Below, piece by piece: positions 1-6,834 of a stretch of 20,221 nt of DNA. Position 1 is the first letter of the stretch, and every line of letters starts with the position of its first letter. Location of the stretch: NCBI GenBank assembly GCA_036500205.1, contig DASYCK010000100.1, positions 1 to 20,221 on the forward strand, written 5' to 3'. The notes below the pieces were generated by a model. That model was not told where the DNA came from, searched no databases, and saw nothing but the letters and a program-made list of their open reading frames with translations. A program made the position numbers and the translations under genes. Source of the DNA: DASYCK01 sp036500205. Its GTDB lineage: Bacteria; Myxococcota_A; Polyangia; Fen-1088.

Positions 1-843
1 GGACGCTTCCCCGAGACGGTGGAGGTCGACGGTTCCTCGCTCGTCGTCGGCGGCACCGAGTTGAAGGGTCTCGCCGAGCGCGATCCTGCGGCGCTGCCGT
101 GGGGCGACCTCGGCGTCGACCTGGTGCTCGAGTCCACGGGCTTCTTCACCAAGCGCCAGGACGCGCAGAAGCATCTCGACGCCGGCGCGAAGAAGGTGAT
201 CATCTCGGCGCCCGCCACCGACCCGGACATCACGGTTGTGCTCGGCGTCAACGACGACGCCTACGACCCGGACGCCCACTCGATCATCTCGAACGCATCC
301 TGCACGACGAACTGCGTCGCCCCGGTTGCGAAGGTGTTGCACGAGGCGTACGGGATCGAGCGCGGCTTCATGACGACGATTCACGCGTACACGAACGACC
401 AGCAGGTGCTCGACCTGCCGCACAAGGATCTGCGTCGGGCCCGCGCGGCCGCGATCAACCTGATCCCGACCTCGACCGGCGCCGCGCGCGCGATCGGGCT
501 CGTCCTGCCGCACCTGAAAGGCAAGGTCGACGGCATCTCGGTGCGCGCTCCGGTCCCGACCGGATCGGTGACGGACCTCGTCGTCACGCTCCGCCAGGAG
601 ACGACGGCGGAGGAGGTCAACGCCGCCTTCCAGGCCGCCGCGAGCAACGGTCCGCTCGCCCCGTACCTCGAGTATTCGACCGACCCGCTCGTCTCGACCG
701 ACATCGTCCACTCGCCGGCGTCGTGCACCTTCGACAGCGACCTGACGATGGCGTACGGCTCGAGCGTCAAGGTGTTCGGCTGGTACGACAACGAGTGGGG
801 CTACAGCTGCCGCCTCGTGGATCTCGTCGGAAAGGTTCTGTGA
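1..843 (+). CDS. gap: Glyceraldehyde-3-phosphate dehydrogenase, type I, 5' end cut by window edge
   Basis: Converts glyceraldehyde-3-phosphate, NAD(P)+ and phosphate to 1,3-bisphosphoglycerate in cytosolic glycolysis or gluconeogenesis. The frame is open from base 1; the GTG at 19 is internal. The first ~55 residues, with the Rossmann GFGRIGR motif, lie outside. Visible are the active-site block SNASCTTNC (nucleophile is the first Cys, bases ~298-305), the TTIHAYTNDQ block with the catalytic His, NLIPTSTGAA, VRAPVPTGSV, and the C-terminal WYDNEWGYS signature. About 280 residues remain of a usual ~335. The stop at 841-843 overlaps the pgk start by 4 bases (GTGA), so the two are probably cotranslated. 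The sequence reads more like actinobacterial (Thermoleophilia-type) than myxobacterial GAPDH, and leucine is mostly CTC, unlike genes further right. Family call is very safe; the taxonomic impression is by eye only. Confidence 0.95.
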   Translation, partial: GRFPETVEVDGSSLVVGGTELKGLAERDPAALPWGDLGVDLVLESTGFFTKRQDAQKHLDAGAKKVIISAPATDPDITVVLGVNDDAYDPDAHSIISNASCTTNCVAPVAKVLHEAYGIERGFMTTIHAYTNDQQVLDLPHKDLRRARAAAINLIPTSTGAARAIGLVLPHLKGKVDGISVRAPVPTGSVTDLVVTLRQETTAEEVNAAFQAAASNGPLAPYLEYSTDPLVSTDIVHSPASCTFDSDLTMAYGSSVKVFGWYDNEWGYSCRLVDLVGKVL

Positions 844-1982
844 ACCACCGGCCACGCTCCGTCGAGTCCGCGGACGTATCGGGCAAGGTCGTGCTGGTCC
901 GTTCGGATCTGAACGTGCCGCTCGAGGACGGGCACGTCGCCGACGACACGCGGATCCGGGCGTCGCTCCCGACGCTCAGGCTGCTCCTCGAGCGCGGTGC
1001 GGCCGAGGTCCGCGTGTGCTCGCACCTCGGCCGGCCGAAAACCGACGCGGACCGGGCGTCGTTCGCGATGCAGCCGGTGCGGGAGCGCCTGGCCGAGCTG
1101 CTCCCCGACGAGCGCGTGACCGTGCTCGAGAACACGCGCTTCGACCCGGGGGAGACGAAGAACGACCCGGCGTACGCGCGCGAGCTCGCCGCAGGCTGCG
1201 ACCTCTACGTCAACGACGCGTTCGGCTCGGCGCACCGCGCGCACGCGTCTACGGAGGGCATCACCAAGTTCGTGTCCCAGGCGGCCTCGGGCTACCTGAT
1301 GAAGAAAGAGCTCGACTACCTGGGCGGGGCGCTGGCCGAGCCGCGCCGCCCCTTCGTCGCCATCATCGGCGGCTCGAAGGTGTCGGGGAAGATCGACGTC
1401 ATCAAGAACATGCTGCCCCAGGTCGACAAGCTGTTGATCGGCGGCGGAATGACCTACACCTTCCTGAAGGCGCAGGGGCTCGAGATCGGCAAGTCGATCG
1501 TCGAGAACGACAAGCTGGACCTGGCGCGCAGCCTGCTGGCCGAGGCGGGCGACAAGCTGGTGCTGGGGACCGACTGCGTCGTCACCGACAAGCTGGACTT
1601 CAAGGCGCGTACGGTGGGCGCGTTGAAGACGGTGAAGAGCAACGCCATCCCGTCTGACTGGGAAGCCGTGGACGTGGGGCCGGAGACGAGCGCCACATTC
1701 GCCAAGATCCTGCTGGGCGCGAAGACCATCATCTGGAACGGCCCCGTCGGCGTGTTCGAGATCGACGCCACCGCGAGGGGGACGATGGCCATCGCCCAGA
1801 ACCTGGCCGACGCCACGGCGGCGGGCGCCACCACCATCATCGGCGGCGGCGATTCCGCGTCGGCGGTCAAGAAGGCCGGCGTCGCCAGCAAGGTGTCGCA
1901 CGTCTCGACCGGCGGCGGCGCCTCGCTCGAGTTCCTCGAGGGGAAGATCCTCCCCGGCGTGGCGGCCCTGACGAACGCCTGA
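840..1982 (+). CDS. pgk: Phosphoglycerate kinase (possible mosaic)
   Basis: Transfers phosphate from 1,3-bisphosphoglycerate to ADP, the step after GAPDH. The GTG start at 840 overlaps the gap stop (GTGA), giving 380 residues, slightly short of the usual 390-400. Motifs: VLVRSDLNVPL near the N-terminus, SHLGRPK, ENTRFDPGE, YVNDAFGSAHRAHAST, IGGSKVSGKI, WNGPVGVFE and the C-terminal IIGGGDSASAV with STGGGASLEFLEG. An upstream reading in the same frame across gap is only antiparallel-free shadow sequence and is not part of the protein. Oddity: the first ~135 residues resemble actinobacterial PGKs, while the rest resembles Myxococcota/Acidobacteria PGKs, and the favoured leucine codon switches from CTC to CTG near base 1250-1290. 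The function is intact as far as motifs show. No Shine-Dalgarno is needed if translation is coupled. Confidence 0.93.
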   Translation: MNHRPRSVESADVSGKVVLVRSDLNVPLEDGHVADDTRIRASLPTLRLLLERGAAEVRVCSHLGRPKTDADRASFAMQPVRERLAELLPDERVTVLENTRFDPGETKNDPAYARELAAGCDLYVNDAFGSAHRAHASTEGITKFVSQAASGYLMKKELDYLGGALAEPRRPFVAIIGGSKVSGKIDVIKNMLPQVDKLLIGGGMTYTFLKAQGLEIGKSIVENDKLDLARSLLAEAGDKLVLGTDCVVTDKLDFKARTVGALKTVKSNAIPSDWEAVDVGPETSATFAKILLGAKTIIWNGPVGVFEIDATARGTMAIAQNLADATAAGATTIIGGGDSASAVKKAGVASKVSHVSTGGGASLEFLEGKILPGVAALTNA

Positions 1983-2009
1983 CACCAGCACCATCGCTTC
2001 GGCGGGACC

Positions 2010-2034
2010 GGTCGGTTTGATATCGTGCCCGACC
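2010..2034 (+). promoter_or_regulatory. Hairpin plus -10-like element abutting the Nudix start codon
   Basis: GGTCGG (2010-2015) and CCGACC (2029-2034) form a perfect 6-bp inverted repeat with a 13-base loop, ending one base before the ATG at 2035. The loop contains TATCGT (2021-2026), a TAnnnT -10-like hexamer 8 bases before the ATG. No Shine-Dalgarno is visible. It could be a promoter for a leaderless Nudix transcript, or a weak end for the gap-pgk transcript. Which of these applies is inference. Confidence 0.3.
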
Positions 2035-2481
2035 ATGACCGCCCGCCGAAGCTTTGCCGTCGCGATCTTCTGCCGCCACGAGGGGCACATCCTGCTGGTG
2101 CTGCACAAGCGGCTGGCGCTGTGGCTCCCGGTGGGCGGCGAAGTGGAAGCTGGCGAGACGCCGCTCGAGGCGGCCCGGCGCGAGCTGCGCGAGGAGACCG
2201 GTCTGGAGGGGCTGTTTCCGGTGGGGCTGGGGGTCGACGGCACGCCGCCCGGCTTCATCGGCTACGAGGAGCACCCGGCCGGCAGCAAGGGTCTGCACCT
2301 GAACTTCGCCTTCGTGGCCGACGTGCCGAGCCGCGCGCTGACCGCCTGCGACGAGTACACCGAGGTCCGCTGGGTCAGCGACCCCGCCACCGTTCCTTGC
2401 CCCAAGAACGTCGAGCAGCTGGTGCGCCTGGCGCTGGCGGCGCCTGGCGGACACCATCAGGGCTCGCTGGTCTCCAGCTGA
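2035..2481 (+). CDS. Nudix hydrolase
   Basis: A 148-residue single-domain Nudix protein. The Nudix box (GX5EX7REUXEEXGU) is complete: GEVEAGE followed by TPLEAAR and REELREETGL-type residues, read here as RELREETGL, about residues 38-60. Such enzymes hydrolyse a nucleoside diphosphate linked to another group; the substrate cannot be told from sequence. The ATG at 2035 was chosen over an in-frame TTG at 2017, because it starts directly at the first strand of the fold (ARRSFAVAIFC). It lies 52 bases after pgk on the same strand, but has its own -10-like TATCGT, so it may not depend on the pgk transcript. Its last 25 bases overlap the end of the convergent protease gene. Confidence 0.9.
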   Translation: MTARRSFAVAIFCRHEGHILLVLHKRLALWLPVGGEVEAGETPLEAARRELREETGLEGLFPVGLGVDGTPPGFIGYEEHPAGSKGLHLNFAFVADVPSRALTACDEYTEVRWVSDPATVPCPKNVEQLVRLALAAPGGHHQGSLVSS

Positions 2482-3710
2482 ATCACCGTTGGCGTCGCCA
2501 GGTCCTGCCAGCCAGAGCCAGCGGGATCCGGGCCCACGCCGGCCTGGAGACACAGCAAGCTGACGCCTCCCACGGCGGGCTGGACGACCTGAATCGCCGG
2601 CGCGGTCGCCCAGGCTTGCACGGCACCGTAACCATCCACCGCGCGGCAATCGACGGTCCCCGCCGCCCCGAAGGCCCACCGATGGTGGGTGAGCCCGTTC
2701 GCGGCGAGCGTGAACGACACCGGCTGTCCCCCGCCAGCGGCCACCAGGTTCATCTGCGGGGAGGCGTCCATGCCGACACCGCGATCGAGCGGACAGCCCG
2801 AGCGCTGGAGATCGAGGCTTCCCGTCGAATCGAAGCAGGCGAGCAGACCAGAGACCCCCATCGCGTAGACGGCGCCGTCGGCGTACTGCACGCCCGCGGA
2901 GGTGACCTCGCAGGGGTGATTCAGCGCGCAGGGCGAGAAGCCGTCGAGCAGCGGCTCGGCCAGCGTGTTCTCCACCGCGACGACCAGACCGGTGGCCAGC
3001 GAGAACACCGGCGAGCCGGAAGACCCTGGCGCCTCGCCCTGACAGTCGTCGGCCTCGGCGTCGAACCAGTGATAGCCGCCCTCGAGCACGACGGGCAGCC
3101 GCCGCGCGAACCGACAGGTGCTGATGGTGGCGGGCTGAAGGTTGGGGTGGCCGACGATCGCCACCTCCTCGCCGGCGGCGGTCGGTGTGCCGGACAGAAC
3201 GAACGGAACGATGCCGCGCGCACGCAGCTCGGCGCGCGTGGAGACGAGCTGAATCAGCGCCAGATCCATCCCCTTCATCGTGGAGAAGATGACCCGCGAG
3301 GCGCGCGTCCCCACGGCGGCGTCCTGCGAGTCGGCGAACTCCCGGAACCGGACGCTGGTGGGGCTTCCGCCCAGCTCGAGCCCCGAGACCACCGCGTTGG
3401 GCGGGGGAAAACCGCCCTGCGCGCAGTGCCCGGCGGTCAGCAGGTACGCCGGGGCGTTGGACGCGGCCGGATCGGCTGACGCGACCACCAACGCTCCGCT
3501 GCAGGTGTCTCCGATCGCCGCGGTGGCGATCCCCGAAAATCGTGGGCCGTCCGCCTTTGTCAGCAACCGCCCGGCGCCACCGGCGCTCTGGCCGTCCGTC
3601 GACTCGATGGGGCCCACCGAGACCGGGCCAGCGGGACGTGGCACGTCCTCACCACAAGCTGAAACCAGCGCGCCGACCATCACAGCCAGCCTTCGCCACC
3701 CTGTCCTCAC
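2457..3710 (-). CDS. Secreted trypsin-like serine protease, probable lipoprotein
   Basis: Chymotrypsin-fold (S1-like) peptidase with all three catalytic residues visible in order: His in LLTAGHC, Asp in KGMDLALIQL and Ser in PGSSGSPVFS. The GTG at 3710 was chosen, giving MRTGWRRLAVMVGALVSAC: two Arg, a hydrophobic stretch and a lipobox-like VSAC with Cys19 as the lipidation site. An upstream in-frame TTG at 3764 would put about 18 unrelated residues before the signal. The protease domain covers about residues 55-300. A further ~110 residues, with several Cys and beta-rich character, form an unrecognised C-terminal domain. The protein is expected in the periplasm or on the outer surface. The gene starts just downstream of a 15-base palindrome (3716-3730) and is separated from the RNA-binding protein gene by a hairpin. 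Peptide specificity is unknown. Confidence 0.87.
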   Translation of the reverse strand: MRTGWRRLAVMVGALVSACGEDVPRPAGPVSVGPIESTDGQSAGGAGRLLTKADGPRFSGIATAAIGDTCSGALVVASADPAASNAPAYLLTAGHCAQGGFPPPNAVVSGLELGGSPTSVRFREFADSQDAAVGTRASRVIFSTMKGMDLALIQLVSTRAELRARGIVPFVLSGTPTAAGEEVAIVGHPNLQPATISTCRFARRLPVVLEGGYHWFDAEADDCQGEAPGSSGSPVFSLATGLVVAVENTLAEPLLDGFSPCALNHPCEVTSAGVQYADGAVYAMGVSGLLACFDSTGSLDLQRSGCPLDRGVGMDASPQMNLVAAGGGQPVSFTLAANGLTHHRWAFGAAGTVDCRAVDGYGAVQAWATAPAIQVVQPAVGGVSLLCLQAGVGPDPAGSGWQDLATPTVIQLETSEP

Positions 3711-3715
3711 GCAAT

Positions 3716-3730
3716 CTACAGTCTCTGTAG
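3716..3730. promoter_or_regulatory. Perfect palindrome upstream of the protease start, possible operator
   Basis: CTACAG (3716-3721), TCT spacer, CTGTAG (3725-3730): a 6+3+6 inverted repeat lying 6 bases before the GTG start of the minus-strand protease. On that strand it includes TAGATT, a -10-like hexamer. Position and symmetry suit a dimeric regulator, but no regulator is encoded beside it. Chance occurrence is possible. Confidence 0.33.
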
Positions 3731-3791
3731 ACGGGGGTCTCGGGTCAATTCCAAACGAGCCCAAAAACGCGGAAACAGCCGCCCCACCGCT

Positions 3792-3809
3792 GTCACGCCG
3801 AAGCGTGAC
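3792..3809 (-). terminator. Hairpin after the RNA-binding protein gene
   Basis: GTCACGC (3792-3798), CGAA loop, GCGTGAC (3803-3809): a perfect 7-bp stem with a tetraloop, extendable past a bulge by CCAC (3784-3787) and GTGG (3810-3813). It lies 45 bases past the stop of the minus-strand RRM gene and before the protease start. There is no clear U-tract, so termination strength is uncertain; it could instead stabilise the mRNA end. Confidence 0.4.
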
Positions 3810-3853
3810 GTGGTGAGGTCGGCTATCGCCTTGCTGACTGACTACCTAACTGA

Positions 3854-4198
3854 CTACCAGCGACCGCCGCCGCCGCCGCCACCACGACCGCCGCCGCCGC
3901 CGCCACCACGACCGCCACCGCCACCACCGCGACCGCCGCTGCCGGAGCCCGAACGCTCCTGGGCCTCGTTCACGGTCAGCGCGCGCCCCTGGAACTCACG
4001 GGCGTTGAAGCTGCTGATCGCGTTCGCGGCTTCCGCGTCCGTACCCATCTCGACGAAGCCAAAGCCACGCGGACGGCCGGTGTCGCGGTCCATGACCAGC
4101 TTGGCATCGGTCACGGTGCCGGACTGCGCGAAAAGATCGCGCAAGTCCATCTCCGTGGTGTTGAAAGAAAGGTTGCCTACGTACAGTCGCTTACCCAT
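3854..4198 (-). CDS. RRM-type glycine-rich RNA-binding protein
   Basis: A 114-residue cytosolic single RRM protein with a C-terminal RGG/Gly tail. RNP2 is LYVGNL (residues 5-10) and RNP1 is RGFGFVEM (44-51), both canonical with the aromatic residues that stack on RNA bases. The fold ends near residue 82; from there the chain is Ser/Gly then RGGGGGG repeats ending in Arg-Trp. This is the common bacterial architecture, often cold-induced, that binds single-stranded RNA. The ATG at 4198 sits directly before the first strand. A TAGGCG hexamer lies 4 bases upstream of it. The coding DNA of the tail contains a perfect 24-base tandem repeat (3861-3908), so tail length may vary between strains. Targets cannot be inferred. 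Confidence 0.93.
   Translation of the reverse strand: MGKRLYVGNLSFNTTEMDLRDLFAQSGTVTDAKLVMDRDTGRPRGFGFVEMGTDAEAANAISSFNAREFQGRALTVNEAQERSGSGSGGRGGGGGGRGGGGGGGRGGGGGGGRW
3861..3908 (-). repeat. 24-bp perfect tandem repeat in the RGG tail
   Basis: Two identical 24-base units (3861-3884 and 3885-3908), each CGACCGCCG... ending in CCACCA on the plus strand, followed by a degenerate third unit to about 3935. They encode the RGGGGGGG blocks of the RNA-binding protein on the minus strand. Confidence 0.8.
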
Positions 4199-4202
4199 TG
4201 GA

Positions 4203-4210
4203 CGCCTATC
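4203..4210 (-). promoter_or_regulatory. -10-like GATAGGCG before the RRM gene
   Basis: On the minus strand GATAGGCG ends 4 bases before the ATG. It matches the GATAGSNT pattern seen upstream of other genes here, except for the last base of the hexamer. No strong -35 is visible. Listed because of the shared pattern; weak on its own. Confidence 0.25.
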
Positions 4211-4340
4211 AGAGACCGCGCGATCACATTGTTACCCCTCGCCAGATGATGCGCAGATCCCGAGATTGCACCCAGCAAGATTTCCACTCGCGGTACCGTC
4301 TACCACGAGAACGGCCGAAATTCGAAGGGGCTGAAAAAAA

Positions 4341-5663
4341 CTACCTCCGGAGGTACCGGTCGTAGGCGCCCGGCCTGCCGCTCTCCCAGGGGCGGTAGCC
4401 GTTGATGAAGTCGACCCGCTCGCCGATGGGCGGGTGGCTGGCGCGGAACAGCTTGAAGAGCGTCCCCGGCCGCGGGACCGCCAGATTCTGCTGCTGCAAG
4501 GCCACGAACGCCGTGGCGGCAGCATGGTTGTCATGCGTCAGCTCGAGGCCGAAGCGATCGGCGTCGTGCTCGTGCGCGCGCGACACCGCCAGCATGGCCG
4601 GCCCGATGATGAACGAGAACAGCGACAGCAGGGCCATCAACAGGGGCATCGACGCGGGATCGGCCAGCTGGCTGAAGCCGAACCGGGGGCCGCAGGTTCG
4701 CAGCAGCAGGTCCGCCGTGCGGTGAACGCCGAACAGGCCCAGCATGGTCAGCGCCGACGACAGCAGAATGTTCAGCCAGACGTGGCCCAGCACGTAGTGC
4801 CCCAGCTCGTGCCCCACCACGAAGCGCGTCTGCCGCGGCGTCAGGCGGGCCAGCAGCGTGTCCCACAGGACGATGCGCTTGGTGTTGCCCACGCCGGTCA
4901 CGTAGGCGTTCACCTTCTCGGTGTCGACGCTCTTGTTCACCTCGTAGACGCGGGCGCCCGCCACGCCCGCCTGCGCGGCCACCGCCAGCACCTCGCTCTC
5001 CAGGGCGCTGTTCTTCATGGGGCCGAACTTGTTGAACAGCGGCGCGATGAAGACTGGCGTGATCAGCAGCAGCAAGGTGAAGAAGGGCAACGACAGCGCC
5101 CCCGTCCACAGCCACCACCGGGTGGGGCTGTACTTCAGCAGCAGATAGGGCACCCACAGCACGAGCGCTCCCAGCAGCACGCCCAGCACCCAGCCCTTCA
5201 GCTGATCGCCCGCCCACTTCGACAGCCGCTGCGTCGACAGGCCGTAGGCATGCTCGCGCGCGTAGCCGACGTAGTACGACAGCGGCAGCTCGACGACGAA
5301 CATCAGCGTCGACAGCAGCGCCAGGTAGATGACCAGCGTCGAATAGAAGTGCCCGCGTCCCAGGCCAGCGGCGACGGTGCGCAGCCGCGCCGACCAGCCC
5401 GCGAACAGCAGCAACGCGGGCAGCGCCAGGCCAAGCAGCTGCTCGACCGCCCAGATGATGTTGCCGCTGCGGAAATACCGCAGCGCCTTCTCCGTCGGCG
5501 CCGGGACCACGACCGGACCCTGGGCGTCTGCTCTGGCGAGCGGCGGCGGTCCGGCCGCATCTCCCACGCGCGCCGCCGATGCGCGCAGCGAAAAGCCGGC
5601 GGCGATCAGCCCGGCGGCGATCGCCAGCCCCACCATCAACGGTCTCATGCTCTCCGGGCGCAT
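4341..5663 (-). CDS. M48 family (Ste24/CAAX protease 1-like) integral membrane zinc metallopeptidase
   Basis: A 440-residue multi-pass membrane protease. The zinc motif HELGH is at about residues 285-289, followed by a transmembrane segment, and the third ligand Glu is in the later HEHDADRFG motif. This HExxH...ExxxD arrangement, together with the N-terminal multi-helix region, matches the Ste24 type rather than the shorter HtpX type. Several hydrophobic segments precede the catalytic site, including VEQLLGLALPALLLFAG and WVLGVLLGALVLWVPYLLL. The ATG at 5663 was chosen because it leads into a signal-anchor (PLMVGLAIAAGLIAAGF); a GGGAG lies about 10 bases upstream. A GTG at 5741 would add 26 non-hydrophobic residues, and an ATG at 5648 is also possible. 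It lies 79 bases after the MtfA-like gene on the same strand, so cotranscription is likely. Probable role is membrane protein quality control or processing. Confidence 0.9.
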   Translation of the reverse strand: MRPESMRPLMVGLAIAAGLIAAGFSLRASAARVGDAAGPPPLARADAQGPVVVPAPTEKALRYFRSGNIIWAVEQLLGLALPALLLFAGWSARLRTVAAGLGRGHFYSTLVIYLALLSTLMFVVELPLSYYVGYAREHAYGLSTQRLSKWAGDQLKGWVLGVLLGALVLWVPYLLLKYSPTRWWLWTGALSLPFFTLLLLITPVFIAPLFNKFGPMKNSALESEVLAVAAQAGVAGARVYEVNKSVDTEKVNAYVTGVGNTKRIVLWDTLLARLTPRQTRFVVGHELGHYVLGHVWLNILLSSALTMLGLFGVHRTADLLLRTCGPRFGFSQLADPASMPLLMALLSLFSFIIGPAMLAVSRAHEHDADRFGLELTHDNHAAATAFVALQQQNLAVPRPGTLFKLFRASHPPIGERVDFINGYRPWESGRPGAYDRYLRR

Positions 5664-5742
5664 GGTGGGCAATCTCCCACCGCCGTCGCCGCGCGGCCAG
5701 TCGAATGCGGCTGCAACATCGGCGTGGGTCTGACCATGCACG

Positions 5743-6558
5743 TCACCCCGTGAGGTGGTCCGCGTCGGAAGAGGCGAAGACGGCCTCCGGATCCTGTCGA
5801 TAGAACGCCGCCAGCTCCCCGTAGAGCGCGGCGTGGTGCTGGCGCATGTGACGTGGACGCTCGAAGAACATCTCGGTGACCACCGCGAAGAACTCCGGCG
5901 GGTTGGTGGCGCCGTAGGAATCGATGTCGCTCTTGCGACCTGCCTCGAGACGCTCGGTCAGGTCGCGGTACTCCTGGCCGAGCACACGGGCCCAGCTGAC
6001 GAAGCGTTCGCGCGAGCCCAGGCTCGGTGCGCCGTCCACGCTGCCATCCTCCGCGTCCAGTTGATGAGCAAACTCGTGCAGGACCACGTTCTGCCCCGGG
6101 GCCACCCGGTGCGTCGATGCGCTCACGTGATCCCACGCCAGCACCAGCTCGCCGCGGACCCAAGACTCCCCCAGGCGGACGTCTTCCCCTTCGACCACCA
6201 GGGCGCCTTCGCGCCTCTGGTTGGCGACGCGGTAGGCGTGTGGATAGACCAGGATCGACTCGAGTCCCGGATAGATGTCGCCGTCGCGGTGGAGCAGCAA
6301 CAGGCACGCCTGGGCGGCGATCGTCACCTTCATCTCGTCGGTGATGGTCAGGCCACCACAGCCCTCGAAGCGCTTCTCGGCGATGAAGATGCGAATCAGC
6401 CCCTCCAGCTTTTCGCGGTCTTCGGCCTTCAGCACGCTCGCATAGGGGACGTTCGCCGTCACGATGGCGCGCCAGGCCTCGGGCATGGTCTGCGCGCGCA
6501 AGGTGGCGCGCCGCCTGTTCTTGAAGAGGTCGAACACGATCGGCACCGGTGGTAACAC
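5743..6558 (-). CDS. mtfA: MtfA-like zinc-dependent peptidase (M90 family)
   Basis: A 271-residue soluble protein of the MtfA/M90 family. Diagnostic stretches: KRFEGCGGLTITDEMKV, a substrate-side ILVYP strand, the zinc motif HEFAHQLDAEDG (HEFAH at residues 161-165) and the downstream PPEFFAVVTEMFFE helix carrying the further Glu ligand, ending in AFYRQDPEAVF. In E. coli MtfA binds the glucose repressor Mlc and has aminopeptidase activity. No Mlc or PTS gene is near, so that role should not be assumed here. The start is uncertain: GTG at 6558 gives MLPPVPIVFDLFKNRRR, and later in-frame GTGs (VPIVFD, VFDLFKN) would fit the family N-terminus as well. It is the first gene of a two-peptidase minus-strand unit with the M48 gene. 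Confidence 0.9.
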   Translation of the reverse strand: MLPPVPIVFDLFKNRRRATLRAQTMPEAWRAIVTANVPYASVLKAEDREKLEGLIRIFIAEKRFEGCGGLTITDEMKVTIAAQACLLLLHRDGDIYPGLESILVYPHAYRVANQRREGALVVEGEDVRLGESWVRGELVLAWDHVSASTHRVAPGQNVVLHEFAHQLDAEDGSVDGAPSLGSRERFVSWARVLGQEYRDLTERLEAGRKSDIDSYGATNPPEFFAVVTEMFFERPRHMRQHHAALYGELAAFYRQDPEAVFASSDADHLTG

Positions 6559-6658
6559 GGCCCCGAGGCGCGCGCCAAAGCTTCGCCGTGACGGACAAAT
6601 CGGAGCGGCGGTGAAATGAGGTGTGGCTTTATTGGTCCCGAGCCCCCACTGTCACCAC

Positions 6659-6775
6659 ATGGCAAAGACCTGGGTTCCGAAGAATGACGCCAAATCTCAG
6701 AAGGCCTTCGAGAAGGCGATGCGCGCGCTCGTGACCCCGAAGGGACGTCGCAACCAGCAGTCCCGCCCCCGCTGA
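6659..6775 (+). CDS. Small basic hypothetical protein, 38 residues
   Basis: ATG at 6659 to TGA at 6773-6775 encodes MAKTWVPKNDAKSQKAFEKA followed by 18 more residues rich in Arg. It has six Lys and five Arg against one Asp and one Glu (net about +9). Almost every third codon position is G or C, like real genes here, and no other frame is better. It sits in the otherwise empty ~275 bases between the divergent MtfA-like gene and the lipoprotein at 6835. The high charge suggests nucleic-acid or ribosome contact, but I do not recognise a family. No Shine-Dalgarno is visible ahead of the ATG, which lowers confidence. Confidence 0.5.
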   Translation: MAKTWVPKNDAKSQKAFEKAMRALVTPKGRRNQQSRPR

Positions 6776-6821
6776 TCCGGGCCAGGTGACCGCGCCGATC
6801 CGGGACGGCGCGAGAGTCGGA

Positions 6822-6827
6822 TAGCAT
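6822..6827 (+). promoter_or_regulatory. -10-like TAGCAT 7 bases before a lipoprotein start
   Basis: GATAGCAT (6820-6827) lies 7 bases upstream of the ATG at 6835, a spacing expected when transcription begins at or next to the start codon. No convincing -35 is seen. Confidence 0.33.
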
Positions 6828-6834
6828 CCCGGGA

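Noticed and set aside
99..839. Long plus-strand frame in the pgk phase running upstream through gap
   Set aside because: It is Arg/Gly/Pro-rich shadow sequence of gap in another phase; pgk starts at the overlapping GTG at 840.
801..2258. 485-codon minus-strand frame opposite pgk
   Set aside because: Antisense shadow in high-GC DNA; no signal, motif or family resemblance, whereas pgk on the plus strand is certain.
2025..3479. 484-codon plus-strand frame over the Nudix and protease genes
   Set aside because: It crosses two well-supported genes in other frames and has shadow composition (RRG, PGG).
4434..5753. 439-codon plus-strand frame rich in Gln and Arg
   Set aside because: Antisense of the M48 gene; the Gln richness comes from CTG/CAG leucine codons on the other strand.
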